Of a stretch of 64,000 nt of DNA, positions 56,685 through 64,000 are shown piece by piece. Source of the DNA: Collimonas arenae (GTDB lineage Bacteria; Pseudomonadota; Gammaproteobacteria; Burkholderiales; Burkholderiaceae_D); assembly GCF_000786695.1 (NCBI RefSeq), contig NZ_CP009962.1:1798001-1862000 (forward strand). Direction: 5' to 3'. Positions within the stretch are counted from its first letter, which is position 1. Each line of letters opens with the position of its first letter. The notes beneath the pieces were generated by a model that saw nothing but the letters and a program-made list of their open reading frames with translations, was not told the origin of the DNA and searched no databases. A program made the position numbers and the translations under genes.

Positions 56685-56948
56685 GGGCCTGTTGACATAT
56701 GATTTGGGAGATGCGTTCAAGTCAAGCCGTGTGCTGGCAAGGCGCATGGCGTAGCTGGGGCTGAAGCCCCAGCTACGCCATGCAACGCCGCCAGCGCACG
56801 GTTTGGTTTGAACCCTCCGGGAACGGCTGCAGGCGTCGCATGCCGTTGTTGCAGCTTCTTGCCGTAGCACCGCTACGTCGCGTCGCTGCGCCTAGGCCTG
56901 CAACGCCTGCCGCGCGTTCGCACTCCCAAATCATATGTCAATAGGCCC
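56685..56948. mobile_element. 264-bp MITE-like element with 26-bp terminal inverted repeats
   Basis: The termini 56685-56710 and 56923-56948 are inverted repeats matching at 25 of 26 positions (outer GGGCCTGTTGACATATGATT). Inside, 56744-56761 and 56766-56783 form an 18-bp perfect stem with TGAA loop. The pairing extends outward with mismatches to about 56715 and 56811, a hairpin near 97 nt. The right half carries further short repeats (GCAGGCGT / ACGCCTGC). It encodes no protein and no target duplication is obvious. It separates rluC from the HAD gene. A non-autonomous insertion element is the best guess. Confidence 0.75.
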
Positions 56949-56988
56949 AAAAAGTTGCTGCAAACACAGATGGCTATGAGGAGCAACA

Positions 56989-57075
56989 ATGCCAGATGCG
57001 TGTGCAACAGCCTCGAAATCCACGAACAGGAGTCGGCAAGCGATTGCCGGGTTATATGGCGCGAAAGAATTTTGA
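56989..57075 (+). CDS. Possible 28-residue leader ORF overlapping the HAD gene start
   Basis: ATG 56989 follows AGGAG by five bases, the best ribosome site in the region, and the frame ends at TGA 57073-57075, 20 bp inside the HAD gene in another frame. The peptide is MPDACATASKS then basic residues. It may couple translation into the HAD gene, or the ribosome site may serve the in-frame ATG 56996 instead. Confidence 0.3.
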   Translation: MPDACATASKSTNRSRQAIAGLYGAKEF

Positions 57076-57715
57076 TTTAATCGTTTTTGATTGGGATGGC
57101 ACCTTGATGGACAGTACCGCCATCATCGTAAAGTGTATCCAGGCTGCAGCCAAGGATCTGGGATTGCCGATTCCAGACAACAAAGCTGCCGCGCATGTAA
57201 TCGGACTTGGTCTGGGTGAGGCATTGCAGATGGCGATGCCGGGCTTGGAGGCGAGCCAGTATCCGCGGGTAGTGGAGCGCTATCGCTATCATTATCTGGC
57301 GCAGGACCAGGACCTGACCCTGTTCGATGGCGTGCGAGAAATGCTGGCCGATCTGTCGCAGCAAGGTTATTTCCTGGCGATTGCGACCGGTAAGAGCCGG
57401 GTCGGGCTGAATCGCGCCTTGCATGAAACCAAGCTGCTATCGGTGTTTGATGCTACGCGCTGCGCCGACGAAACCTTCTCCAAGCCGCATCCGGCCATGC
57501 TGCAGGAGCTGACGCGTGAACTGGGCCAGGATTTGAAGCGCACCGTGATGATCGGCGATACTACGCATGATCTGCAAATGGCAATCAATGCGGGCGCTGC
57601 GGGGATCGCCGTCCAGTACGGCGCACATCCGGCGCACGAGCTGAATGCCTTGAAGCCATTGTTCAGTGCGACGTCAACGCCGCAATTGCACGATTGGCTG
57701 ATCAATAACGCTTGA
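57056..57715 (+). CDS. HAD-family phosphatase (Gph-like)
   Basis: 219 residues from ATG 57056, beginning MARKNFDLIVFDWDGTLMDST with the nucleophile Asp in motif I; an upstream in-frame ATG at 56996 would add 20 residues. Motif II Thr is in IATGKSRVG, motif III Lys in FSKPHP, and motif IV IGDTTHDLQMA. The alpha-helical cap lies between motif I and II. Phosphoglycolate phosphatase activity is plausible, but the substrate is not fixed by sequence. It begins the run that leads to plsX. Confidence 0.9.
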   Translation: MARKNFDLIVFDWDGTLMDSTAIIVKCIQAAAKDLGLPIPDNKAAAHVIGLGLGEALQMAMPGLEASQYPRVVERYRYHYLAQDQDLTLFDGVREMLADLSQQGYFLAIATGKSRVGLNRALHETKLLSVFDATRCADETFSKPHPAMLQELTRELGQDLKRTVMIGDTTHDLQMAINAGAAGIAVQYGAHPAHELNALKPLFSATSTPQLHDWLINNA

Positions 57716-57748
57716 TGCACGGCTCCATGTTAACGAGGGTGTTGCGCG

Positions 57749-58135
57749 ATGTCTGAACAAGCCGTAAATAGTCTGCGGATTCCCATCTGCGCCTCATCCG
57801 CATTGGCTGAGCGCGGCAAGGGCGTGCGCTTTCCGGTAACCGCCTGGGGTGACGACGCGGTGGCGTTTGCGATTCGCTACGACAATGTGGTGCATGCTTA
57901 CCTGAATCGTTGTGCGCATGTGGCGATGGAGCTGGACTGGAACGAGGGCGATTTTTTCGAATCCAGCGGCTTGTACCTGATGTGCGCCACGCATGGCGCA
58001 GTGTATGAGCCAGAGACAGGAAGATGCGCCGGCGGTCCCTGCCGCGGTGGCCGTTTGCACAAGATTTTAGTTGAAGAAAGCAATGATCAGGTGTTCTGGA
58101 TCCCTGATGAATACGTGCGGCCGGCAATTGCCTGA
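57749..58135 (+). CDS. Rieske [2Fe-2S] ferredoxin-like protein
   Basis: 128 residues with the Rieske cluster motifs C-x-H in NRCAHVAMELDW and C-x2-H in MCATHGAVYEPETGRC, followed by CAGGPCRGGRLHKI. It is a soluble single-domain protein, probably an electron carrier. It lies between the HAD phosphatase and sppA, its usual place in Burkholderiales; the redox partner is unknown. Confidence 0.92.
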   Translation: MSEQAVNSLRIPICASSALAERGKGVRFPVTAWGDDAVAFAIRYDNVVHAYLNRCAHVAMELDWNEGDFFESSGLYLMCATHGAVYEPETGRCAGGPCRGGRLHKILVEESNDQVFWIPDEYVRPAIA

Positions 58136-58178
58136 CGAGGTATTGAATGATCTTGGATAATTGACGTGAGTGAGCACC

Positions 58179-59162
58179 ATGAGCAATAACGAGTTTGATA
58201 GTGTGGGTTCCGCAGGGCTGGAAAAAAAGGCCGGCTGGGAGCGTGAGCTGTTGGAGAAGCTGGCGTTTGCATCGTTGCGAGAGCAGCGTGCGCGCCGCCG
58301 CTGGGGTATTTTCTTCAAGCTGGCGCTGCTTGCCGTGGTCTGCTTCGCATTCTGGCTGGGCATGAATTACGAAGGTTCGGATACGCAAACTGTCGGCGCC
58401 CATACCGCGCTGGTCAAGATCAATGGCGCGATCGAATCGGAAGGCAACGGCTCGGCCAGCGTGGTTGTGCCCGCGCTCGATAATGCGTTTGCCGCCGATG
58501 ATTCGGTCGGCGTGATCTTGCGTATCAACAGCCCAGGCGGCAGCCCGGTACAAGCGGGAATCATCAACGATGAAATCACGCGCTTGCGCAAGGAATATCC
58601 GAACAAGCCACTGTATGTGGTGGTCGACGAGATGTGTGCTTCAGGCGGTTACTACATTGCAGCTGCGGCCGATAAAATTTATGTCAATAAAGCCAGCATC
58701 GTTGGCTCCATCGGCGTGCTGATGGATGGCTTTGGTTTCACCGGCTTGATGGACAAGGTCGGCGTTGAGCGGCGCCTGTTGACGGCCGGGGAGAACAAGG
58801 GCTTCCTTGATCCGTTCAGCCCGATGAGCGCAACCCAAAAAGGATATGCGCAAACCATGCTGGCCGAAATTCACCAGCAGTTCATCGACGTCGTCCGCAA
58901 GGGCCGCGGTGCCCGCCTGAAAGAAACGCCCGAAACTTTCTCCGGCTTGTTCTGGAGCGGTTCCAAAGCCATTGATATGGGGCTTGCCGATGGTTATGGC
59001 ACTGTGGACAGCGTTGCGCGCGATGTCTTGAAGCAGGAAGATATCGTCGATTACACCAAGAGTGAAGGTTTGCCTGAGCGCGTGCTGAAAAAATTCGGTG
59101 TGGCGATGGGGGCTGGCGTGGTGCAGTCGCTGGCGAATGAAGTAAGGCCAAGCTTGCGTTGA
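58179..59162 (+). CDS. sppA: Signal peptide peptidase SppA (S49 family)
   Basis: 327 residues from ATG 58179; a GTG three codons earlier is the alternative. One membrane helix lies at about 50-68 (IFFKLALLAVVCFAFWLGM). The periplasmic S49 domain has LRINSPGGSPVQAGIINDEI, the Ser nucleophile in DEMCASGGYYIAAAADKIY, GSIGVLMDGFGFTGLMDKVGV, and a catalytic Lys in the region after LLTAGENKGFLDPFSPM. This is the short, single-domain SppA type that forms an octamer in Bacillus and degrades cleaved signal peptides. A terminator follows. Confidence 0.94.
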   Translation: MSNNEFDSVGSAGLEKKAGWERELLEKLAFASLREQRARRRWGIFFKLALLAVVCFAFWLGMNYEGSDTQTVGAHTALVKINGAIESEGNGSASVVVPALDNAFAADDSVGVILRINSPGGSPVQAGIINDEITRLRKEYPNKPLYVVVDEMCASGGYYIAAAADKIYVNKASIVGSIGVLMDGFGFTGLMDKVGVERRLLTAGENKGFLDPFSPMSATQKGYAQTMLAEIHQQFIDVVRKGRGARLKETPETFSGLFWSGSKAIDMGLADGYGTVDSVARDVLKQEDIVDYTKSEGLPERVLKKFGVAMGAGVVQSLANEVRPSLR

Positions 59163-59203
59163 ATTTTTCGTATTGAATTTTAGCGTTAAGCTTTATTCAA
59201 CAG

Positions 59204-59236
59204 CCCGCCCGCAAGAAATTGCCGGCGGGTTTTTTT
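59204..59236 (+). terminator. Rho-independent terminator after sppA
   Basis: An 11-bp stem with one mismatch (CCCGCCCGCAA 59204-59214 with 59219-59229) and a 4-nt loop are followed by seven T. It ends the rluC-to-sppA transcript. Confidence 0.9.
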
Positions 59237-59414
59237 ATGAAAAGCGAATGTTGAAAGCGCTATAACGTAATACCGTATTACCGTAATTCGCCTTGTATCT
59301 TCGTGATCCTGGCATATATTAAAGGAACTAAAGGAAAAGCGAACGGAGGAGGCGAATATCGGAATAGCAAACTCGTTGGCCACTCAGTTAAAATTGTTTC
59401 GGTAGCAAAAAATC

Positions 59415-59567
59415 ATTCCAGCTGCAATACAACCCCTTGCATTGGAATAATTTTTGATTACTGGACAACCCACCGCATCGCGGATGCGGCACCGAGAAGT
59501 TTTCGACTTCTCACCCCCTGTCTTTCGAGGCTAGCAAGAACGGCGTCGGCGCAATACCGATGCCGTT
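59415..59567. other. Cluster of four hairpins in the sppA / methyltransferase gap
   Basis: The 463-bp gap 59163-59625 has no supported gene. It holds, in order: 59415-59420 plus 59423-59427 pairing with 59437-59441 plus 59443-59448; 59473-59479 with 59483-59489 (CCGCATC); 59494-59500 with 59506-59512 (GAGAAGT); and 59539-59549 with 59557-59567 (11 bp, one G-T). A short T-run follows the first stem. A small structured RNA or a decayed repeat would explain this; no known RNA family was recognised. Confidence 0.45.
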
Positions 59568-59625
59568 TTGCATTGGGGGAGCTGGTTTGATTGCGCGTAA
59601 ATCCTGACAGTGCGCAGACAGAAAG

Positions 59626-60378
59626 TTACTGCGCCAAAAATAAAAATACAGTCGGTTTCTTGTGAAAATCTGGATGTTTGCCAGCCGCTAATGCTGTTTT
59701 CCATTTGGCGGCGGTTTGTGTCCGGATGGTTTCCGAGGGCAGCGTCAAGTCAGTGGCGACGCAGATCAGCGTGCCGGGCTGGCAGTTGTTGGCCAGCGCT
59801 TCGAGGAAAGCGCCATTGCGATACGGCGTTTCAATGAACAGCTGCGTCTGCTGGTCTTGGCGCGAGCGCAGTTCCAGGGCCTTGATGCGTTTGTTGCGCT
59901 GGTCGGCGTCGGTCGGCAGGTAACCGTTGAAGGCAAAACTCTGGCCGTTGAGTCCGCTGCTCATGACCGCCAATAGCAGCGAAGACGGGCCGACCAGGGG
60001 TCTGACCTGAATGTTATGGACATGCGCGAGGCGAACCAGGTTTGCGCCGGGATCTGCGACTGCGGGCACGCCGGCTTCTGAAATCAGACCAGCATCCTGG
60101 CCGGCAAGGATCGGCGCCAGCAAGGCTGGCAACGCGGCGCTGGCGGTATTCACATTCAGTTCGGCGATCTGGATTTCCTGCAGCGGCTTGGTCAGCGGCT
60201 GGACGGCGTTCACCAGTTTCAGGAACGCGCGTGTGGTCTTTGCATTTTCGGCAATGAAATAATCGAGCCTGGCGGTCTGCGCCTGAACTTCAATCGGAAT
60301 GATGGCGGCCAGCGGTTGCGCCAGATCGGCGTCGCTTTGACCAAGGGTGTTGGGGATTAAATACAGGATGCCTGGCAT
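59626..60378 (-). CDS. SAM-dependent methyltransferase, tetrapyrrole-methylase fold (RsmI relative)
   Basis: 250 residues starting MPGILYLIPNTLGQSDADLAQPLAA, with GLISEAGVPAVADPGANLVRLAH and VRPLVGPSSLLLAVMSSGLNGQSFAFNGYLP. These are RsmI-type (16S rRNA 2'-O-methyltransferase) blocks. The N-terminal region differs from canonical RsmI, so this is probably the RsmI paralogue usually found beside maf in betaproteobacteria, with substrate unknown. Transcription is away from yceD, in the same direction as maf, after a 4-bp gap. Confidence 0.85.
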   Translation of the reverse strand: MPGILYLIPNTLGQSDADLAQPLAAIIPIEVQAQTARLDYFIAENAKTTRAFLKLVNAVQPLTKPLQEIQIAELNVNTASAALPALLAPILAGQDAGLISEAGVPAVADPGANLVRLAHVHNIQVRPLVGPSSLLLAVMSSGLNGQSFAFNGYLPTDADQRNKRIKALELRSRQDQQTQLFIETPYRNGAFLEALANNCQPGTLICVATDLTLPSETIRTQTAAKWKTALAAGKHPDFHKKPTVFLFLAQ

Positions 60379-60382
60379 GGGT

Positions 60383-60991
60383 CTACTTTGTGAAAAACGG
60401 AAGGGCGGCGCGGCGTAGCATACTGGTCAGCGCGATCAATGGCAATCCGGTCAATGCCGTCGGATCGGTGCTTTCTATTTTTTCCAGAATGGCGATGCCC
60501 AGCCCTTCGTTTTTCGCACTGCCGGCGCAGTCGTAGGGTTGTTCAATGTGCAAATACGCTTCCAGTTCGGCGTCAGGCAGATCGCGGAAGGTAACAAATG
60601 TCTGGACGTTTTCTATCTGGGCGGCGGCCTCGGCCTGCTGTTCTCGTCCATCCCAAAGACAGAGGGCGGTATGGAAGATTACGCGGTGGCCGCGCATTTT
60701 CTGCAATTGTTTCAATGCATTGCCGTGATTGCCAGGTTTGCCGATCTGTTCGCCGTCCAGCGTGGCGACCTGGTCTGAGCCGATCACCAATGTGCCCGGC
60801 ACAGCCAGCGCCACTGCGCGCGCCTTTGCCAGCGCCAGGCGCAGTGCAGTGGCTTCGGGTGTTTCGCCGGGGAGCGGGGCTTCCTCGATATCCGGCGCCA
60901 TGACCTCGAAAGGAATCTGTAATCTGGAAAGCAATTCTTTGCGGTATTTGGAGCTGGAGCCCAGGATCAGGCGCGGCAAGGGTGGTAGCAT
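60383..60991 (-). CDS. Maf-type nucleoside triphosphate pyrophosphatase (YceF subfamily)
   Basis: 202 residues from ATG 60991 (MLPPLPRLILGSSSKYRKELL); upstream in-frame ATGs at 61024 and 61036 are possible, and none has a strong ribosome site. Maf blocks: LILGSSSKYRKELLSRL, GSDQVATLDGEQIGKPG with the catalytic Asp, and DCAGSAKNEGLGIAILEKI. The SAKNEG form fits the YceF type, which hydrolyses 7-methyl-GTP. It diverges from yceD. Confidence 0.9.
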   Translation of the reverse strand: MLPPLPRLILGSSSKYRKELLSRLQIPFEVMAPDIEEAPLPGETPEATALRLALAKARAVALAVPGTLVIGSDQVATLDGEQIGKPGNHGNALKQLQKMRGHRVIFHTALCLWDGREQQAEAAAQIENVQTFVTFRDLPDAELEAYLHIEQPYDCAGSAKNEGLGIAILEKIESTDPTALTGLPLIALTSMLRRAALPFFTK

Positions 60992-61148
60992 GTCGGATGC
61001 AGTCGTCTGTTGTAAAGAGGCCATGATTTTCGCCATTTGAGCGCCTGCTCGGCGATAAAAGCCGGAAAATGCGCTAACACTTTGACGAATAAAGGGAAAG
61101 GCTGTTATTATCGCAGGTTTTCCGGGTTCGGCTGGGTTCAGCGTTATT

Positions 61149-61649
61149 ATGAGTGCTTTTATAATCGACGCCTTTGAGTATTCGCGCCATAAAGAGCGCC
61201 GTGAAGGCGAAATCGCTGTGGCCGACCTGAGTCGCCTGGCAGATGAGTCGGCAGACCGCTCCGGCGTGCTCCATTGGGTACTGATAGGTGGCGTTGATTC
61301 CTTGGGGCATCCGCAATTGACGATGTCGGTCACCGGCGCAATCAAGATCATGTGTCAACGTTGCTTGACCCCATTTGCCTTCGATATCGATGCGGAATCC
61401 GTGCTGGTATTGGCAAAAGATGAAGAAAGCGCCGATGAGATCGATGCGCTGCTTGATAATGATGAAATCGATGTCATCGTCGGCACTAAATCACTGAATA
61501 TTATTGAATTGATTGAAGACGAGGCCTTATTGGCCTTGCCGCTCTCGCCCAAGCATCCGGTTTGTCCAGACCCGTCTGCGCTGGAAGGGCTGAAGAGCAG
61601 TAAAAAAGAATCGCCGTTCGCGATGCTCAAGAATTTGAAGCAGCAATAA
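61149..61649 (+). CDS. yceD: YceD (DUF177) family protein
   Basis: 166 residues. The core MCQRCLTPFAFDIDAESVLVLA with its Cys pair, then acidic DEIDALLDNDEIDVIVGTKSLNIIELIEDEALLALPLSPKHPVC, matches YceD. The family is linked to 23S rRNA accumulation and always precedes rpmF. The first gene of the yceD-rpmF-plsX-fabH group. Confidence 0.92.
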   Translation: MSAFIIDAFEYSRHKERREGEIAVADLSRLADESADRSGVLHWVLIGGVDSLGHPQLTMSVTGAIKIMCQRCLTPFAFDIDAESVLVLAKDEESADEIDALLDNDEIDVIVGTKSLNIIELIEDEALLALPLSPKHPVCPDPSALEGLKSSKKESPFAMLKNLKQQ

Positions 61650-61802
61650 ACAATGCAGTAAATAGAATCTGTCACGGATTCGATAAAGAATTGCGGTAAA
61701 TTTGTCGCGCTGATTTTCACAGTCGTAGAGTGTGATTTTGATGATGTGTGACTAAGGTGTGGCAATAGGTAGTAAAATCCGCGCATACAAACGCGGCAGG
61801 AG

Positions 61803-61856
61803 TATCCAGCCTTTCCCTGTTCTGAGGGTTGGATATGTTAAACTTTAAGATCTTAA
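61803..61856 (+). promoter_or_regulatory. rpmF leader: stem-loop and 12-bp palindrome
   Basis: In the 223-bp gap before rpmF, TATCCAGCC 61803-61811 pairs with GGTTGGATA 61827-61835 (one G-T), and TTAAGATCTTAA 61845-61856 is a perfect palindrome directly before the rpmF ribosome site. Either could affect L32 translation. Confidence 0.45.
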
Positions 61857-61872
61857 GAAAGCAGGAGTTATC

Positions 61873-62055
61873 ATGGCAGTTCAACAAAATAAGAAGACCC
61901 CATCGAAGCGCGGCATGCATCGCGCCCACGATTTTCTGGTTGCACCTCCGCTGGCTATCGAGCCAACGACTGGTGAAACACATCTGCGTCACCACATCAG
62001 CCCGAACGGCTTTTACCGTGGTCGTAAAGTGTTGAAGACCAAGAACGACGAGTAA
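61873..62055 (+). CDS. rpmF: Ribosomal protein L32
   Basis: 60 residues starting [21 protein letters not shown], the normal L32 start, with a strong AGGAG ribosome site. The middle [17 protein letters not shown] is conserved. This form lacks the two CxxC zinc pairs (zinc-independent type), usual for proteobacteria. A terminator-like hairpin follows before plsX. Confidence 0.97.
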   Translation: MAVQQNKKTPSKRGMHRAHDFLVAPPLAIEPTTGETHLRHHISPNGFYRGRKVLKTKNDE

Positions 62056-62082
62056 TTCTGTTCTTGTGATGCAGGTTGAAGG

Positions 62083-62117
62083 CGGCGCGATGAGTTTTTC
62101 TCAGTAGCGCCGTTTTT
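62083..62117 (+). terminator. Terminator-like hairpin between rpmF and plsX
   Basis: CGGCGC 62083-62088 pairs with GCGCCG 62107-62112, with an inner TGAG/CTCA pair, and five T follow. It probably reduces, rather than stops, read-through from rpmF into plsX. Confidence 0.65.
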
Positions 62118-62204
62118 GTATGCGTAATAAATCCTTGCGTCATTTTGAATCGCGCTCAATCTGCCTCATAATGTCGGGGTTAGAGTAGGCACTGAATCAA
62201 AACA

Positions 62205-63320
62205 ATGACAATTAAAATTTCTATTGACTGTATGGGTGGCGATCATGGCCCATCGGTTACCGTACCAGCCGCTGTTTCATTCGCCAATCGCCAGCCTGAG
62301 GCTGAGCTGGTATTGGTCGGTCTCGAAGATGAAATCCGGGCCCAGCTGAAAAAGCACAAGGCCGGCACCCATCCGCGGCTGACGGTACTGCATGCATCCG
62401 AAGTGGTGACGATGAACGACTCCATCGAAACTGCATTGCGCAGAAAAAAAGACTCCTCGATGCGTGTTGCCCTGCGTCTGGTCAAGGACGAGCAGGTGCA
62501 GGCTTGCGTCTCAGCCGGTAACACTGGCGCCTTGATGGCGGTTTCCCGCTATTTGCTCAAAACCTTGCATGGCGTAGACCGCCCGGCGATCTGCACGCTG
62601 CTGCCGAATCAAAAAGACCGCCCGACCTACATGCTCGACCTAGGCGCGAACGTCGATTGCGAACCGCAGCATTTGCATCAGTTCGCCTTGATGGGGTCGG
62701 CGCTGGTATCGGCCATGGAAGGCAAGCCGCGGCCGACTATCGGTTTGTTGAATGTCGGCGAAGAAGATATCAAGGGTAACGAGGTGGTCAAGCAGACCGC
62801 TGAATTGCTGCGAGCGGATCACGAAAAAGGCATTTTGAATTTCTACGGCAATGTCGAAGGCAACGACATTTACGAAGGTACTACCGATATCGTTGTTTGC
62901 GACGGTTTCGTGGGCAATGTCACGCTCAAGGCGTCTGAAGGGCTGGGGCGCTTCGTCAAGACCGTATTGACCACCGAATTCAAAAGCGGCATTCTCAACA
63001 TGCTGGGGGCTGTCATTGCAACCGGCGCCATCAAGGCCATTTCGCGCCGCCTTAATCCTTCACGTTATAACGGCGCCAGCTTGCTCGGCTTGCGCGGGCT
63101 GGTTTTCAAGAGTCATGGCGGCGCCGACGCCTATGGCTACGAATGGGCCATACAGCGCGCATTCGACGCAGCCAAATATGATGTATTGTCTCGTATTGCA
63201 ACCACGATTGCGGAGCTGATGCCGCAAGCCGATGCTGCGCCTAGGGCTGCCGAAGCAGGCGCGGGTGAGGGTGCCGGTGAAATCGTCAATACTGAATCAA
63301 CCCAACAAAAGACAGCATGA
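62205..63320 (+). CDS. plsX: Phosphate acyltransferase PlsX
   Basis: 371 residues. It begins [27 protein letters not shown], and has [42 protein letters not shown] and [18 protein letters not shown]. PlsX makes acyl-phosphate from acyl-ACP for phospholipid synthesis by PlsY. The last 25 residues are Ala/Gly/Glu-rich. The stop overlaps the fabH start as ATGA. Confidence 0.96.
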   Translation: MTIKISIDCMGGDHGPSVTVPAAVSFANRQPEAELVLVGLEDEIRAQLKKHKAGTHPRLTVLHASEVVTMNDSIETALRRKKDSSMRVALRLVKDEQVQACVSAGNTGALMAVSRYLLKTLHGVDRPAICTLLPNQKDRPTYMLDLGANVDCEPQHLHQFALMGSALVSAMEGKPRPTIGLLNVGEEDIKGNEVVKQTAELLRADHEKGILNFYGNVEGNDIYEGTTDIVVCDGFVGNVTLKASEGLGRFVKTVLTTEFKSGILNMLGAVIATGAIKAISRRLNPSRYNGASLLGLRGLVFKSHGGADAYGYEWAIQRAFDAAKYDVLSRIATTIAELMPQADAAPRAAEAGAGEGAGEIVNTESTQQKTA

Positions 63321-64000
63321 CTACATTTAGCAAAATTGTCGGTACGGGCAGCTATTTGCCGCCGAAGCGGGTGAGCAATCAAGAGCTCACCGAGCAGCTC
63401 GCTGCGAAGGGAATTGAAACATCCCACGAATGGATTTTTTCGCGCAGCGGCATCGCTGCACGCCACTATGCTGAAGCCGATGTGCAATCGAGTGATCTCG
63501 CTGTCGCGGCAGCGAAGCAGGCGCTGGATATGGCGCACATGCAAGCTGACGATATCGATTTGATTATCGTCGCTACCTCGACGCCGGATTACTTCGGTGG
63601 CTTTCCTAGCACTGCCTGCGTTGTGCAGCAAAAGCTTGGCATTACCACCGGCGGCGCAGCATTTGACGTGCAGGCCGTCTGCAGCGGGTTTGTCTACGCG
63701 GTATCGATAGCTGACAGTTTTATCAAATCCGGCGCACATAAAAATGTGCTGGTGATCGGCACTGAGGTTTTTTCGCGGATCCTGAATTTCGAAGATCGCA
63801 CCACTTGCGTGCTGTTTGGCGACGGCGCTGGCGCGGTAATCATGAGCGGCTCAGCCGAGCCTGGCATCCTGGCCACCAAGTTGCATGCAGATGGCCGCTA
63901 TAAAGATATTCTTTGCGTGCCAGGCAAGGTGAGTTCGGGCGTAGTCGAGGGTAGTGCTTTCTTGTACATGGACGGCCAGGCGGTATTCAAGCTGGCGGTC
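63317..64000 (+). CDS. fabH: Beta-ketoacyl-ACP synthase III (N-terminal part, cut by window edge)
   Basis: The frame from ATG 63317, which overlaps the plsX stop, continues to the window end (228 codons). It starts [24 protein letters not shown] and contains the catalytic Cys in [15 protein letters not shown], as well as [14 protein letters not shown] and [31 protein letters not shown], all FabH blocks. FabH starts fatty acid synthesis from acetyl-CoA and malonyl-ACP. The active-site His and Asn lie beyond the edge. Confidence 0.95.
   Translation, partial: MTTFSKIVGTGSYLPPKRVSNQELTEQLAAKGIETSHEWIFSRSGIAARHYAEADVQSSDLAVAAAKQALDMAHMQADDIDLIIVATSTPDYFGGFPSTACVVQQKLGITTGGAAFDVQAVCSGFVYAVSIADSFIKSGAHKNVLVIGTEVFSRILNFEDRTTCVLFGDGAGAVIMSGSAEPGILATKLHADGRYKDILCVPGKVSSGVVEGSAFLYMDGQAVFKLAV

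Noticed and set aside
59303..59590. 95-codon plus-strand frame
   Set aside because: No family match, poor codon use, and it reads through several hairpins.

Overview
The window looks like a chromosome segment from a betaproteobacterium of the order Burkholderiales, most likely the family Oxalobacteraceae (Collimonas or Herbaspirillum type). The support is the protein families, the moderately high G+C coding regions, and the order rne / rluC - HAD phosphatase - Rieske - sppA - methyltransferase - maf - yceD - rpmF - plsX - fabH at the right end, which is typical of that group. The genus is inference. No rRNA, tRNA, CRISPR array, prophage or intact insertion sequence was seen.

Layout, left to right. 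1-3.4 kb: transaldolase, then an ABC exporter pair on the minus strand. 3.6-8.7 kb: accessory envelope proteins (a Spy-like periplasmic protein, two tandem paralogous lipoproteins, and a lipoprotein/secreted pair), an NTF2-like protein, a complete FosA-type fosfomycin glutathione transferase and an AmiS/UreI channel. 8.8-13.4 kb: a livK-H-M-G-F branched-chain amino acid importer. 14-17.6 kb: argH, then an AlgZ/AlgR-type LytTR two-component system. 17.6-20.5 kb: a DUF1501/DUF1800 pair. 20.6-28 kb: FAD-dependent 2-hydroxyacid dehydrogenase, DUF2069, WrbA, YihY, an Mpo1-like protein, an alpha/beta hydrolase and an O-acetylhomoserine sulfhydrylase. 28-38.9 kb: CBS protein, TM2 protein, an MFS-acyltransferase fusion, a Tat-exported nucleoside hydrolase, aroC, DUF4126 plus a large FtsX-type permease, a group II truncated haemoglobin and rmuC. 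38.9-45.4 kb: a complete haem-uptake operon hmuRSTUV with a Fur-box-like promoter. 45.6-48.4 kb: small lipoprotein, a nucleotidyltransferase carrying a pure trinucleotide microsatellite, a GNAT enzyme and an MFS transporter. 48.4-51.6 kb: molybdenum cofactor genes moeA, mobA, moaA. 51.7-64 kb: rne diverging from rluC, then the run of genes into fatty acid and phospholipid synthesis.

Most genes are ordinary core functions. The unexplained signal is mainly in the gaps. These hold a 264-bp MITE-like element with 26-bp terminal inverted repeats and a large internal hairpin between rluC and the HAD gene; two related palindromes sharing a GGGGTCAGAGT-type end (12.2 and 22.1 kb); a second dispersed-repeat-like element with long hairpin arms (22.15-22.4 kb); a 109-bp imperfect palindrome upstream of the CBS gene; a cluster of four hairpins downstream of sppA; and strong hairpins in the rne/rluC divergent leader. 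I found no clear new defence or biosynthetic system. Many gene starts were moved from the longest ORF to an internal start supported by a ribosome binding site, a signal peptide or an ATGA overlap.
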